Shown: piece after piece, positions 34,688 to 45,448 of the stretch | Layout: every line of letters starts with the position of its first letter | Numbering within the stretch: position 1 is the first letter of the stretch | Assembly: GCA_021802045.1 (NCBI GenBank) | Contig: JAKABB010000005.1 | Location: forward strand, 1-61,724 | Length of the DNA: 61,724 bases | Source of the DNA: a bacterium | Lineage (GTDB): Bacteria; Chloroflexota; Dormibacteria; Aeolococcales; Bog-877 | Direction: 5' to 3' | The notes under the pieces: model-generated | The model's input: the letters and a program-made list of their open reading frames with translations, nothing else | Database searches by the model: none | Told to the model about the DNA's origin: nothing | Position numbers and translations under genes: made by a program

Positions 34688-35758
34688 ATGCCGGCTCTCG
34701 ACGACGTCGTCGGCCACGCCGCCGCCGTGGCCGCCCTGCGTCAGCAGCTGGCGGAGGGCGGCGTCGCCCACGCCTACTGGCTGACGGGCCCGGCCGAGGT
34801 CGGCAAGACCACGCTGGCCCGGGCCCTGCTCACGGAGTACCTCGGGGCCGGCGAGCACCCGGGCGGCCTGGCGGCGCACCCCGACTTCTGGGGCGAGGAC
34901 GAGGAGCGCGGGACCATCCGGATCCGGCAGGTCCGGATGCGGCCGGACGAGGAGCCCGAGCGCTCCCTGCAGTACTTCCTCAGCCTCTCGGGCTACCTCA
35001 GCCAGCGGCGCGGGGTGCTCATCGCCAACGCCGAGCGGCTGTCCCTGGAGGCCGCCAACGGACTGCTGCGGCTCCTAGAGGAGCCGCCGCCCGGGGCCGT
35101 CATCTGCCTCACCACCTCCCGGCCCGACCACGAGCACCTGCCGCCGACCCTCCCCAGCCGCTGCCAGCCCCTGGGGCTGTCGGTGGTGGACCCCGGACTC
35201 ACCGCCCGCTGGCTTCAGGAGCGCCGGGGCATCGCGCCGGAGCGCGCCGCCACCGCCACCGCCCTGGCCGAGGGCCGCCCCGGACGGGCGTGGCGGCTGG
35301 CCACCGCCCCGGAGGAGACGGAGGCCATCGTCGCCGCGGTCGACGGCCTCCTCGCCTGCCCCGGGCAGGGAGCGGACGGATGGCTCGCCCTCAGCGCGGC
35401 CCTGGTGACGGGCGAGGCCGGCCGCGGGGCCAGCCGCGCGCTGCAGGCCTGGAGCGCCTTCCTGCGCGACGTCTGCGCCATCGCCGCCGGCGCCCCGGAG
35501 CGGGTCCGCTGGCCGGCCTACGCCCCGGCGGCCACCACCTGGGCCCAGCGTCTCGGGCTGGCCGGGGCCCTGGCCGCGCTGACCGACGCCACGGATGGGC
35601 TCAGCCGGCTGGGTGCGGGGGCGACGCCGCGGCTCGTCCTCGACCGCTTCCTGCTGCGCACCTTCGGCTCCGGGCCCCGATCCGCCATCATCGACGGTGG
35701 ACACGCGGCCCCCGGCGCCCCGACCCGGGCCGCGTCCGCCGCCCCCCACCCCTCGTGA
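34688..35758 (+). CDS. holB: DNA polymerase III delta' subunit (clamp loader)
   Basis: The 356-residue AAA+ protein begins LDDVVGHAAAVAALRQQLAEG with Walker A in TGPAEVGKTTLARALL. Next come LSLEAANGLLRLLEEPPPGAVICLTTSRP and PTLPSRCQPLGL (SRC motif), followed by the C-terminal collar. The zinc module with four cysteines normally found after Walker A is absent: the loop EYLGAGEHPGGLAAHPDFWG has none. A Walker A sequence in delta' is usual in some phyla. It is followed by the PSP1/YaaT gene after 13 bases, the same holB-yaaT order as in Firmicutes. Confidence 0.88.
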   Translation: MPALDDVVGHAAAVAALRQQLAEGGVAHAYWLTGPAEVGKTTLARALLTEYLGAGEHPGGLAAHPDFWGEDEERGTIRIRQVRMRPDEEPERSLQYFLSLSGYLSQRRGVLIANAERLSLEAANGLLRLLEEPPPGAVICLTTSRPDHEHLPPTLPSRCQPLGLSVVDPGLTARWLQERRGIAPERAATATALAEGRPGRAWRLATAPEETEAIVAAVDGLLACPGQGADGWLALSAALVTGEAGRGASRALQAWSAFLRDVCAIAAGAPERVRWPAYAPAATTWAQRLGLAGALAALTDATDGLSRLGAGATPRLVLDRFLLRTFGSGPRSAIIDGGHAAPGAPTRAASAAPHPS

Positions 35759-35771
35759 GAGGATCCCCTCA

Positions 35772-36620
35772 ATGCCCCTTGTCATCGGTGTGAAGTTCCG
35801 GCGCCACGGGCCCCTCAACTACTACGACCCCGGGGGCGAGTCGTTCGCCCCCGGCGCGCTGGTGGTGGCCCAGACCGCCCGCGGCCCGGAGATCGGGGAG
35901 GTGGTCATGGCCGAGGTCGACCTGGCCCCCGAGCTGTGCCCGTCCCCGCTCCAGCCGGTGCTCCGCCGGGCCACCGCCGAGGACCGGGCGGCTCGCGCCG
36001 AGCTCGACGCCCGCGTCCCCGAGGTGATGCGCATCGCCCGCGAGCGGGTGGCGGAGCGCGGCCTGGCGGTGAAGATGGCACGGGCCGACCTCAGCTTCGA
36101 CGGCACCCGGATCCTGTTCGACTTCACCAGCGAGGGCAAGCTCGACTTCCGCGACCTCGCCAAGGAGCTGGCCGCGGCCCTGCGCTGCCGGGTGGAGCTG
36201 CGGCAGGTCGGCGCCCGCGACGAGGCGCGACTCCAGGACGGCTACGGGCCCTGTGGGCGGCGGCTGTGCTGCTCCTCCTGGCTGAAGGAGTTCGTGCCGG
36301 TGACCATCAAGATGGCCAAGGAGCAGGGGCTGCCCCTCAACCCGACCCGGCTCAACGGGATGTGCGGCAAGCTCAAGTGCTGCCTGCAGTACGAGAACGA
36401 GCAGTACGTGGACCTCAGGCTCCGCGTGCCTCCGCCGGGCAGCGTGGTGGAGATCGACGGTCAGGCCGGCCGGGTCACCGAGGTCAACGTGGTGCGGGAG
36501 CAGGTCTTGGTCACCATGACCGAGACCGGGACCGTCCTGGCGGTGCCCGCCGAGACTCTGGCCGGGGAACGCCGGCGGGACTCCGAGGGGTCGTCGCGCC
36601 GGCGCCCCGTCCGGGGCTAG
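35772..36620 (+). CDS. PSP1-domain protein, YaaT/RicT-like
   Basis: The 282-residue protein is dominated by the PSP1 domain: VIGVKFRRHGPLNYYDPGG, ARGPEIGEVV, LDFRDLAKELAAALRCRVELRQVGARDEARLQDGYGPCGRRLCC, then LNGMCGKLKCCLQYENEQY. The Cys clusters CGRRLCC and CGKLKCC are those that, in the B. subtilis RicT-RicA-RicF complex, hold iron-sulfur clusters and affect mRNA processing and development. A small SH3-like C-terminus (GSVVEIDGQAGRVTEVN) follows. GAGAGG precedes ATG 35772. Role here is inferred from the family. Confidence 0.9.
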   Translation: MPLVIGVKFRRHGPLNYYDPGGESFAPGALVVAQTARGPEIGEVVMAEVDLAPELCPSPLQPVLRRATAEDRAARAELDARVPEVMRIARERVAERGLAVKMARADLSFDGTRILFDFTSEGKLDFRDLAKELAAALRCRVELRQVGARDEARLQDGYGPCGRRLCCSSWLKEFVPVTIKMAKEQGLPLNPTRLNGMCGKLKCCLQYENEQYVDLRLRVPPPGSVVEIDGQAGRVTEVNVVREQVLVTMTETGTVLAVPAETLAGERRRDSEGSSRRRPVRG

Positions 36621-36636
36621 GCGCCGCCCCCAACGG

Positions 36637-37308
36637 TCACCGCCGCCGCCGGGGGCCGCGCCGCCACCATGCCAGGCCCCGGACGGCGGCGGTCAGAAGG
36701 ACGACCGCGGCGGTGCCGCCGGCCGCCAGGAGGGCCGGCCGGCGGGGGCGGACCCGCGCCACCACCCGCCGCCAGCCGCTGGCCCTCTCGGCCAGGGGCA
36801 CGATCTCCATCGCCGGAAAGGGCGTGAGCGCCGGCTGAAGGGGGGCTGCCGCCGGGGCGGGGGCCTGCTGGTCGGCGCGCAGGGCCGCCCGGCGGGTGGC
36901 CAGCAGGACGCGGTGCACGGTCGCTGCCGTGGTGGCGCCGTCGAGTGCGGCCACCGCGCCGGTCCCCTCGATCGAGACCCGCACCGTCACCGCGGTGGTG
37001 GCCGCGCGGGCCTGCAGGGACACCTCCAGGTCGGCGGTGACGGTCCCTCCGCCGCGCACCTCCCGCCCGGCCAGGCGCCAGCGGACGTGCTGCCGCGCGG
37101 GGTCGGCCTCGGCGGCCCCGGTCCCGCGGTAGGTCACCGTGCGATCGCCGATGCGCAGGCGCCAGCGCATCTGCTGGGGGCCGGGCCCGCCCAGCGAGGT
37201 GAGCCCCGGGACGCAGGCGGCCAGACGCGCCGGCTCCGTGACGGCGGCCCAGACGATGTCCACGGGCAGGGGCACGACCACGGTGTCGTCGATGGCCAGG
37301 GCTCGCAC
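36637..37308 (-). CDS. CoxG-like SRPBCC protein with C-terminal membrane anchor
   Basis: The 223-residue protein has an SRPBCC hydrophobic-ligand fold at about 1-150 (PLPVDIVWAAVTEPARLAACVPGL, the CoxG signature). A linker follows, then one C-terminal helix (LLAAGGTAAVVLLTAAVRGLAW) and a basic tail. CoxG anchors carbon monoxide dehydrogenase to the membrane in CO oxidisers, but many CoxG-like proteins stand alone. No coxMSL genes are in the window, so the role is unknown. GTG 37308 has GGAGG immediately before it, unusually close. Confidence 0.75.
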   Translation of the reverse strand: MRALAIDDTVVVPLPVDIVWAAVTEPARLAACVPGLTSLGGPGPQQMRWRLRIGDRTVTYRGTGAAEADPARQHVRWRLAGREVRGGGTVTADLEVSLQARAATTAVTVRVSIEGTGAVAALDGATTAATVHRVLLATRRAALRADQQAPAPAAAPLQPALTPFPAMEIVPLAERASGWRRVVARVRPRRPALLAAGGTAAVVLLTAAVRGLAWWRRGPRRRR

Positions 37309-37388
37309 CTCCGTCGCTGCCGATGCGGCGTGCCCCGACGATACACCGCCGCCAGGCGGGTGGGCCCGAGCCGGGGGCGACGCGGTGC

Positions 37389-37961
37389 TTAGCCGGCGCG
37401 GACCAGCGTCGTCAGAGGCTGCCCCACCTCGTCGGTGCGCACCACCATGGAGCGCCCGAGGAGGTCCTCCAGCGCTCGCCCGTCGCGACGGGTGAGGAAC
37501 AGGACGGGGTTGAAGACGAACACCAGCAGGAGCAGGTAGATGGTCAGCGACGGCACCAGGAAGGGGAGCCAGAAGGGGACGGAGCGCAGCACCGCGTCGA
37601 TGGCCCGCAGGGGACGCCCGTCGACACGGGTGATGCGCAGGCGGAAGACCAGCTTGCCCACGGTGGCGCCGGCGTACAGGTAGCCACCGATGAGGTACAC
37701 CGCGGTCAGGGCCTCGCAGACGATGATCGCGTGGTAGAGGCCGATCTCCAGCCCCGGGCTGTGGGCCAGCACCACCGGGGGGGTCGCGTGCGGGTGCTGG
37801 GCCACGTAGCGGGCGTAGCGCCGCACCGGGGCGCCGATCAGGATCTCGGTGATGATGAATTGGGGGATGGCCAGGACGAAAAAGTCGACCAGCCCGGCGC
37901 CCAGCCGCTCCAGCCGGGGCCGGGCACGCCGGGACCCGTCACCGGGCGGGGAGATCGACAA
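37389..37961 (-). CDS. RDD-family membrane protein
   Basis: The 190-residue RDD-domain protein starts RARPRLERLGAGLVDFFVLAIPQF (the R-x-x-A-x-x-D-like opening). It has three hydrophobic segments plus the conserved cytosolic strand GGYLYAGATVGKLVFRLRITRVDGRPLRAIDAVLR. The TTG at 37961 is preceded by GGAGG at a good distance. RDD proteins are small membrane proteins, some acting as Na+(Li+,K+)/H+ antiporters. Function here is unproven. It is divergent from the Flp pilin gene. Confidence 0.75.
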   Translation of the reverse strand: MSISPPGDGSRRARPRLERLGAGLVDFFVLAIPQFIITEILIGAPVRRYARYVAQHPHATPPVVLAHSPGLEIGLYHAIIVCEALTAVYLIGGYLYAGATVGKLVFRLRITRVDGRPLRAIDAVLRSVPFWLPFLVPSLTIYLLLLVFVFNPVLFLTRRDGRALEDLLGRSMVVRTDEVGQPLTTLVRAG

Positions 37962-38069
37962 GCCAAGTCCTCCAGGGACGGCGCCGGCTCCTCGCCTCCG
38001 GGGGCGTGCGGAGGGGCGACGATCCGGTAACGGAAGCATACGGGTGCCACCGATGGCCTGTCGCGCGCC

Positions 38070-38075
38070 TAGGAT
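38070..38075 (+). promoter_or_regulatory. -10-like box of a possible leaderless pilin transcript
   Basis: TAGGAT lies 6 bases before the ATG at 38082, with no Shine-Dalgarno sequence. Confidence 0.4.
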
Positions 38076-38081
38076 CCGCCC

Positions 38082-38297
38082 ATGTTGACTCGTCAGTGGT
38101 GGTGGCGGTTGCGCTCCCGGCTGGCGCCGACGATGGGCGGCGATCCTCGCGACGACCGGGGCCAGGGGATGGTGGAGTACGCGCTGATCCTCCTCTTCGT
38201 GGCCCTGGTGGTGATCTTGGCCGTGCAGCTCTTCGGGCACCAGGTCAGCAACACCTACTCCAACGTCTCCAACGGTCTGACCCGCGCCGGCGCCTGA
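38082..38297 (+). CDS. Flp/Fap-type pilin precursor
   Basis: The 71-residue prepilin has a charged leader ending DDRG, then QGMVEYALILLFVALVVILAV. The prepilin-peptidase site is Gly27/Gln28, Glu32 is at position +5 of the mature pilin, and one hydrophobic helix follows. Flp pilins form Tad pili for adhesion. No tad assembly genes are in the window, so this is an orphan pilin gene whose secretion machine must lie elsewhere. Confidence 0.85.
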   Translation: MLTRQWWWRLRSRLAPTMGGDPRDDRGQGMVEYALILLFVALVVILAVQLFGHQVSNTYSNVSNGLTRAGA

Positions 38298-38340
38298 CCG
38301 GCCTCGTCCCTGCGCAGCGGCGCGGACTACCCTGGGCCGG

Positions 38341-38640
38341 GTGCAGCAGCGCAGGGCCGGGCGGCGTGCGCGATCCAGGGCCCAGGGGGGCTGGCGGGCG
38401 GCCCGCGTCCTGCTCAGCGCCCTGGTGCTATTGGGCTCCACGGTGACCACCACGGGGGGGCGGGCGCCCACCATCCGCATCTGCCCGGAGGTCACCGTGA
38501 TCGGGGCCGGGGGCGCGCTGAGGACCCGGCCCCACTGTCGGACCGGGGACGGGATCGCTGTCAGCGGGCCCCGGCTGGTGGTGGCGTGGGCCCCGGCGCC
38601 GTCCCTCCCGGCTCCCCGGCGCGCCGGCCGCTGGACCTGA
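38341..38640 (+). CDS. Hypothetical exported protein
   Basis: The 99-residue frame begins GTG and has a basic N-terminus, a hydrophobic segment (ARVLLSALVLLGSTVTTTGG) that could be a signal peptide, and a short mature part with two Cys (RICPEVTVIGAGGALRTRPHC). A TACCCT hexamer sits 7 bases before the GTG, matching the leaderless pattern. No family recognised. Coding is plausible but unproven. Confidence 0.45.
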   Translation: MQQRRAGRRARSRAQGGWRAARVLLSALVLLGSTVTTTGGRAPTIRICPEVTVIGAGGALRTRPHCRTGDGIAVSGPRLVVAWAPAPSLPAPRRAGRWT

Positions 38641-38748
38641 CCGCGGCCGGTCGGGCGGCCACACCCCCTCTGCTACCATCCATGCGGTTCTGGGCCCGTT
38701 GCGGATCTGGTCCGCGGGGGAGCCCGGCGCTGTGAGGAGCCACCTTCC

Positions 38749-39045
<297 letters not shown>

Positions 39046-39065
39046 CCGGCTGCGCCTGAGGGCAC

Positions 39066-39088
39066 GTTCCTGTGTGAACCACACGAAC
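39066..39088. promoter_or_regulatory. Near-perfect inverted repeat upstream of glnA
   Basis: Half-sites GTTCCTGTG (39066-39074) and CACACGAAC (39080-39088) are separated by 5 bases, with one mismatch. It lies 20 bases after fdxA and 127 bases before glnA. Lack of a T tract argues against a terminator, and the dimensions suit a dimeric nitrogen regulator. Confidence 0.5.
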
Positions 39089-39215
39089 TTGGTGGTCTCG
39101 CATTAGGCGGAGCTGCACGAGGTTTGCCGCCAGGGCGGGCGCTACGGTGGAAGCACCGAGGTCCAGGACCCGCGCACCTCGGGATGGCGGTGGCGCGACG
39201 CCCGGGAGGTGCCCC

Positions 39216-40667
39216 ATGGCGATCGACGAGTACCTGTCCGTCGAGTCCCGGTCCGACCCCAAGGCGGTGATCTCCTACGCCCGCGAGCAGGGCGTGCGGA
39301 TCGTCGACTTCCGCTTCACCGACCTGCCCGGGCAGTGGCAGCACTTCAGCGTGCCCTTGACCGAGCTGAGTGAGGGCCTCTTCCGCGACGGCATCGGTTT
39401 CGATGGCAGCAGCATCCGGGGCTTCCAGGCCATCCACGAGAGCGACATGCTGCTGCGGCCGGATCCCCGGACGGCGTTCGTCGACCCGGTGCTGCAGGTG
39501 CCCACGCTGGCGCTCATCTGCGACGTCGTCGACCCCACCACCGGGGAGCGCTACACCCGGGACCCGCGTCACGTGGCCGACAAGGCGGAGGCTTTCCTGC
39601 GCAGCACCGGCATCGCCGACACCAGCTACTGGGGCCCCGAGCTCGAGTTCTACATCTTCAACTCCATCCGCTTCGACCAGAACGTCCATGAGGGCTACTA
39701 CCACGTGGACTCGATCGAGGGGATCTGGAACTCGGGCCAGAACGGCAGCCCCAACCAGGGGTTCCGCCCGCGGCAGAAGGAGGGGTACTTCCCGGTGCCG
39801 CCGGTGGACAAGCTGCAGGACCTGCGCAGCGAGATCACCCTGGCCCTGATCGAGGCCGGGATCGACGTGGAGGTGCATCACCACGAGGTGGGCACGGCCG
39901 GTCAGACCGAGATCGACATGCGCTACGACACCCTGGCCCTGACCGCCGATCGGGTGCAGACCTTCAAGTACATCGTCAAGAACGTCTGCTACCAGCGCGG
40001 CTTCACGGCGACCTTCATGCCCAAGCCGCTCTTCGGCGACAACGGCAGCGGCATGCACACCCACCAGTCGCTGTGGAAGGACGGCACCCCGCTGTTCTTC
40101 GACGCCAAGGGCTACGCCCTGCTCAGCGACCTCGCCCGCTGGTACATCGGGGGGCTGCTGGCCCACGCGCCGGCCCTGCTGGCCCTGTCCGCGCCCACCA
40201 CCAACAGCTACCGGCGGCTGGTCCCGGGCTACGAGGCGCCGATCAAGCTGGCCTACAGCGCCCGCAACCGCTCGGCCTGCATCCGCATCCCGACCTACAG
40301 TGACAAGCCCGCCCTGCGCCGGCTGGAGTTCCGCTCGCCGGACCCCACCGCCAACCCCTACCTCGCCTTCGCGGCCATGCTGATGGCCGGAGTGGACGGC
40401 ATCCGGCGCAAGATCGAGCCCCCCGAGCCGATGGAGATCGACCTCTACGAGGCGGAGAACGAGGCGGCCCAGCGGGTGCGGGACCTCCCCGGCAGCCTGG
40501 ACGAGGTGCTGCGGGCCCTGGAGGGCGACCACGCCTTCCTGCTGGAGGGGGATGTCTTCACCCCGGACGTGATCGCCACCTGGATCGCCTACAAGCGGGA
40601 GCGCGAGGTGGACCCGATCCGCCTGCGCCCGCACCCCTACGAGTTCTTCCTGTACGCCGACGCCTGA
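39216..40667 (+). CDS. glnA: Glutamine synthetase, type I
   Basis: The enzyme makes glutamine from glutamate, ammonia and ATP. The 483-residue protein has GFDGSSIRGFQAIHESDM, the metal and nucleotide motif FMPKPLFGDNGSGMHTHQSLW, NSYRRLVPGYEAP and RIPTYSDKPALRRLEFRSPDPTANPYLAFAAMLMAG. EIDLYEAENEAAQ aligns with the E. coli adenylylation loop and keeps the target Tyr, so control by adenylyltransferase is possible. GGGAGGT precedes ATG 39216. The gltBD genes downstream complete the GS-GOGAT cycle. Confidence 0.97.
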   Translation: MAIDEYLSVESRSDPKAVISYAREQGVRIVDFRFTDLPGQWQHFSVPLTELSEGLFRDGIGFDGSSIRGFQAIHESDMLLRPDPRTAFVDPVLQVPTLALICDVVDPTTGERYTRDPRHVADKAEAFLRSTGIADTSYWGPELEFYIFNSIRFDQNVHEGYYHVDSIEGIWNSGQNGSPNQGFRPRQKEGYFPVPPVDKLQDLRSEITLALIEAGIDVEVHHHEVGTAGQTEIDMRYDTLALTADRVQTFKYIVKNVCYQRGFTATFMPKPLFGDNGSGMHTHQSLWKDGTPLFFDAKGYALLSDLARWYIGGLLAHAPALLALSAPTTNSYRRLVPGYEAPIKLAYSARNRSACIRIPTYSDKPALRRLEFRSPDPTANPYLAFAAMLMAGVDGIRRKIEPPEPMEIDLYEAENEAAQRVRDLPGSLDEVLRALEGDHAFLLEGDVFTPDVIATWIAYKREREVDPIRLRPHPYEFFLYADA

Positions 40668-40680
40668 TCGCCCCTCCGGC

Positions 40681-40712
40681 CCGGGCCGGGGCCTCACGGC
40701 CCCGGCCCGGTT
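40681..40712 (+). terminator. Terminator-like hairpin after glnA
   Basis: A 13-bp perfect stem (CCGGGCCGGGGCC and its complement, 40681-40693 and 40698-40710) with a 4-base loop is followed by TTGGGG. The T tract is minimal. The rest of the 295 bases to gltB shows no gene. Confidence 0.6.
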
Positions 40713-40950
40713 GGGGCCCCAGGCCGTGTCCCCAGCGGCTCCCTGGGCAGCGGGCCGACGCCCCTGCCCCAGGGCCGGCCGCACCGTGACCACCGTCCAC
40801 TCCAGGTCTGCCATGTCCCCGTCGACGCCAACGCCGCGGTGGCGCCCCGCCACCACCCCAGGCGCCGCCGGCCGGCCCCCAGCGGCCGGCCTCCCCGGCG
40901 TTCCGCCCGCCGCCGCGTCCCCCCGGCCCGGGGCGTCGGCGGCACTTCGC

Positions 40951-40956
40951 TAGCAT
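40951..40956 (+). promoter_or_regulatory. -10-like box of a possible leaderless gltBD transcript
   Basis: TAGCAT lies 6 bases before the gltB ATG, and no Shine-Dalgarno sequence lies between. A clear -35 is missing. Confidence 0.45.
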
Positions 40957-40962
40957 CTCCCG

Positions 40963-43900
40963 ATGGACGAGGGACCGGCGTTGGCGCGCACCCTCTATCG
41001 GGGTGACCTGGAGCACGACGCCTGCGGCCTGGGCCTGGTGGTGCGCATCTCCGGGGCCGCCGACCACGCGGTGGTCCGCCAGGGCCTGCAGGTGCTGCGC
41101 CGTCTGGAGCACCGGGGGGCGTCCGGCCACGACCCCGCCACCGGCGACGGGGCCGGGATCCTGGTCCAGACGCCGGACGCCTTCCTGCGGGCCGTGGCCG
41201 GCGTCGATCTGCCCCCCCGGGGCGCCTACGCCACCGGCATCGCCTTCCTCCCGCGGGAGGCCCGGCGGATCGCGGCGGCGCGCGCGGCCGTCGAGGCCAT
41301 CGCCGCCGGTGAGGGCTGCGTCGCCCTGGGCTGGCGGGAGGTGCCGGTGCGGCCCGAGGGCGTGGGGGCGGCGGCCCTGGCCGCGGCCCCGGCCTTCCAC
41401 CAGCTCTTCCTGCACGCGCCCGGGCTGGCCGGCCTGGACCTGGAGCGCCGGGCCTTCGTGGTGCGCAAGCGGGTGGAGCGCGAGGTCGAGGGGGCCTACT
41501 TCCCCAGCCTCTCCAGCCGGACCCTGGTCTACAAGGGGATGCTCACCGCGCCCCAGCTGCAGCAGTTCTATCCCGACCTCGCCGATCCCCGCCTGACCTC
41601 GGCCCTGGCCCTGGTCCACTCGCGCTTCTCCACCAACACCTTCCCCTCCTGGCCCCTGGCCCACCCCTTCCGCCTGATCGCCCACAACGGGGAGATCAAC
41701 ACCGTGCGCGGGAACCGGGGGTGGATGCGGGCCCGCGAGGCCCTGCTCGCCAGCGACGCCCTGCCCGGGCTGGAGCGGGCCCTGCCCGTCCTCACCGCTG
41801 GGGCCTCCGACTCCGCGTCCTTCGACGAGGTGGTGGAGCTGCTGACCCTGGCGGGCCGGTCCCTGCCCCACGCGCTCTGCATGATGGTGCCCGAGGCCTG
41901 GGAGCACGACGACACCATGAGCCCGGCCCGGCGGGCCTTCTTCCAGTACCACGCCTGCCTGATGGAGCCCTGGGACGGTCCGGCGGCGATCGGCTTCACC
42001 GACGGCACCGTGGCCGGCGCCGTGGTCGATCGCAACGGCCTGCGCCCGGCCCGGTGGTGGCGCACCGATGACGGCCTGCTGGTGCTGGCCTCCGAGGTGG
42101 GGGTGCTGGACGTCGCCCCGGGGCGGGTGGTGGAGAAGGGGGCCCTCCAGCCGGGCCGGATGCTGCTGGTGGACACCGCCACCGGCCGGCTGGTGCCCGA
42201 TGAGGAGATCAAGGCCGAGCTGGCTGCGAGCGCGCCCTACCAGGCCTGGCTGGACGCCGGCCTGCTCCGCCTGGACCCGTCGGCGCCGGCCACCGAGCCA
42301 CCCGGCGACGAGAGGGCCCTGGCCCGGGACCAGGCGCTCTTCGGCTACGGCGAGGAGGAGCTGCGCCTGGTCCTGCGGCCCATGGCCGCGACCGGGGCCG
42401 AACCGGTCGGGTCGATGGGCTCCGACACCCCGCCGGCGGTGCTCTCCACCCGCCCGCGGCTGCTCTTCGACTACTTCACCCAGGGCTTCGCCCAGGTCAC
42501 CAACCCGCCCCTCGACGCCCTCTGGGAGGAGCTGGTCACCTCCGTCGCCGGGACCCTGGGGCCGGAGGGCAACCTCCTGGCCCCCGGGCCCGGGTCCTGC
42601 CGCCAGGTGGTGGTGCCCTACCCGGTCCTGACCGGACCGGAGCTGGCCCGACTCCAGGCCCTGCCCGACCACGCCGAGGGCCCCCACCTCCGGGCGGTGG
42701 TCATCGACGGTCTCTTCCCCGTGGCCCAGGGCGGCCGGGGGCTGGGCCGGGCCCTGGCCGAGGTCGGGGAGCGGGCCAGCGCGGCCATCGCCGGTGGCGC
42801 CGGCATCCTGGTGCTCTCCGACCGGCGCCACAGCGCGGAGCTGGCCCCGATCCCCTCGCTGCTGCTGACCGCGGCGGTGCATCACCACCTGGTCCAGCAG
42901 CGGACCCGCACCCGGGTCGGCCTGGTGGTGGAGGCCGGGGACGTGCGCGAGGTGCACCACCTGGCCCTGCTCCTCGGCTACGGGGCGGGGGCGGTCCATC
43001 CCTACCTGGCCCTGCAGAGCGTGGCCCGGCTGGCTGCCGATGGCGAGCTGGAGGGGGTCCCGGCGTCCCTGGCGGTGCGCAACTACGTGCAGGCGGCGGG
43101 CAAGGGCGTGCTCAAGGTGATGTCCAAGATGGGCATCTCCACCCTCGCCTCCTACACCGGGGCCCAGGTCTTCGAGGTGCTGGGGCTGGCCGACGCGGTG
43201 GTCGACGCCTACTTCTCCGACACCCCCCGCCGCCTGGGCGGGGTGGGGCTGGACGTCCTGGCCGCGGAGGTCGCGGCCCGCCACCGGACGGCGTACCCCG
43301 GTGAGCCCGCCCGGGCGCCGGTGGGGATCGGCCCGGGCTCGGGGGAGTACCAGTGGCGCCGGGACGGCGAGGTGCACCTCTTCGACCCCGAGACGGTCTT
43401 CCGCCTCCAGCACGCCACCCGCTCCCGGCGGCGCGACATCTTCCGGGCCTACACCCAGGGCATCGACCAGCCCTCCGGCGGGCTGGTCACCCTGCGCGGC
43501 CTGCTGCGGCTCCGCACCGGGGAGCGGCCGCCGGTGCCCCTGGACCAGGTCGAGCCGGCCCCGGCGATCATGCGCCGCTTCGCCACCGGGGCCATGTCCT
43601 ACGGTTCCATCTCCGCCGAGGCCCACGAGACCTTGGCCGTCGCCATGAACCGCATCGGGGCCCGGTCGAACTCCGGCGAGGGCGGCGAGGACCCCGAGCG
43701 GGACCGGGACGACGAGGGCGGTGACTCCCGGCGCAGCCGCGTCCGCCAGGTGGCCTCGGCCCGCTTCGGCGTGACCAGCGTCTACCTGGTGGGCGCCGAC
43801 GACCTCCAGATCAAGATCGCCCAGGGGGCCAAGCCGGGCGAGGGCGGGCAGCTCCCGGGGCACAAGGTCTACCCCTGGATCGCCCGCACGCGCCACTCGA

Positions 43901-45448
43901 CCCCGGGCGTCGCGCTCATCTCCCCCGCCCCCCACCACGACATCTACTCCATCGAGGACCTGGCCCAGCTGGTCCTGGACCTCAAGAGCGCCAACCCCCG
44001 GGCCCGGGTCCACGTCAAGCTGGTCTCCCAGGTGGGAGTGGGCACCGTCGCCGCCGGCGTGGCCAAGGCGAGGGCCGACGTCATCCTCATCTCCGGGGGG
44101 GACGGGGGGACCGGGGCCGCGCCGCTCACCTCGCTGAAGCACGCCGGGGCACCCTGGGAGCTGGGCCTGGCCGAGACCCAGCAGACCCTGCTGGCCAACG
44201 GGCTGCGGGACCGGGTGACGGTGCAGGTGGACGGCCAGCTGCGCACCGGGCGCGACGTGGTGGTGGCCGCCCTCCTGGGGGCCGAGGAGTACGGCTTCGC
44301 CACCGCCGCCCTGGTGGTCTCGGGCTGCGTGATGATGCGGGTCTGCCACCTCAACACCTGCCCGGTGGGGATCGCCACCCAGGACCCCGAGCTGCGCCGC
44401 CGCTTCACCGGCCGCCCGGAGTTCGTGGAGACCTTCTTCGAGTACGTGGCCGAAGAGGTGCGCGAGCACCTGGCCGCCCTGGGCCTGCGCACCCTCGACG
44501 AGGCCATCGGACGGGTGGAGCTCCTGGAGGCGGTCCCCGCCGCCGGGCACTGGAAGGCGTCGTCGCTGGACCTCTCGGCGCTCCTGGTCCGGCCGCCGCT
44601 GCCGGCGGGTGCCCCCCGGCGGCGGACCACCGGGCAGGACCACAAGCTGGCCGGGGCCTTCGACGAGCGCCTGCTGGAGGGCTGCCGGCCGGCGCTGGAG
44701 CGGGGCGACCCGGTGGAGCTCAGCCTGCCCGTCAGCAACGCCGACCGCGCCGTCGGCACCCGCCTCGGCTACGAGGTCACCCGCCGCCACGGCGGCGCCG
44801 GGCTGGCGGCGGACACCGTACGGCTCCACTGCCGCGGGTCGGCCGGCCAGAGCTTCGGGGCCTTCCTGCCACCCGGCATCACCCTGCGGCTGACGGGCGA
44901 CGCCAACGACTACGTGGGCAAGGGGCTGTCGGGGGGCCGGCTGATCCTGTGCCCGCCGCCGGAGTCGCGCTTCGCGGCCGAGGCCAACGTGATCGCCGGC
45001 AACGTGGCGCTCTACGGCGCCACCGCCGGTGAGCTGTTCGTGCGCGGCCGGGCGGGGGAGCGCTTCGCCGTGCGCAACTCGGGGGCCACCGCGGTGGTGG
45101 AGGGGGTGGGCAACCACGGCTGCGAGTACATGACCGGGGGGCGGGTGGTGGTGCTGGGCCCCACCGGGCGCAACTTCGCCGCCGGCATGTCCGGCGGCGC
45201 GGCCTTCGTCCTCGACGCCGACGGGACCTTCGGACAGCGCTGCAACCTGGGCCTGGTCGGGCTCGGGCCGCCCCCGGCCGAGGACGCGGAGTGGCTGCGG
45301 GCGCTGCTGCAGCGCCACCACCAGCTGACCGGCTCGCCGGTGGCGGCCCGCGTGCTGGCGGGCGGCCTGGAGCGGATGGTCAAGGTGATGCCCACCGAGC
45401 TGCAGCGGCTGCCGCCGGCGCCGCCGGCGCCCCTGGCGGTGGCGGCCG

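Noticed and set aside
36637..37308. Carbon monoxide dehydrogenase subunit
   Set aside because: The CoxG-like fold alone does not imply CO oxidation. No coxM, coxS or coxL gene is nearby.
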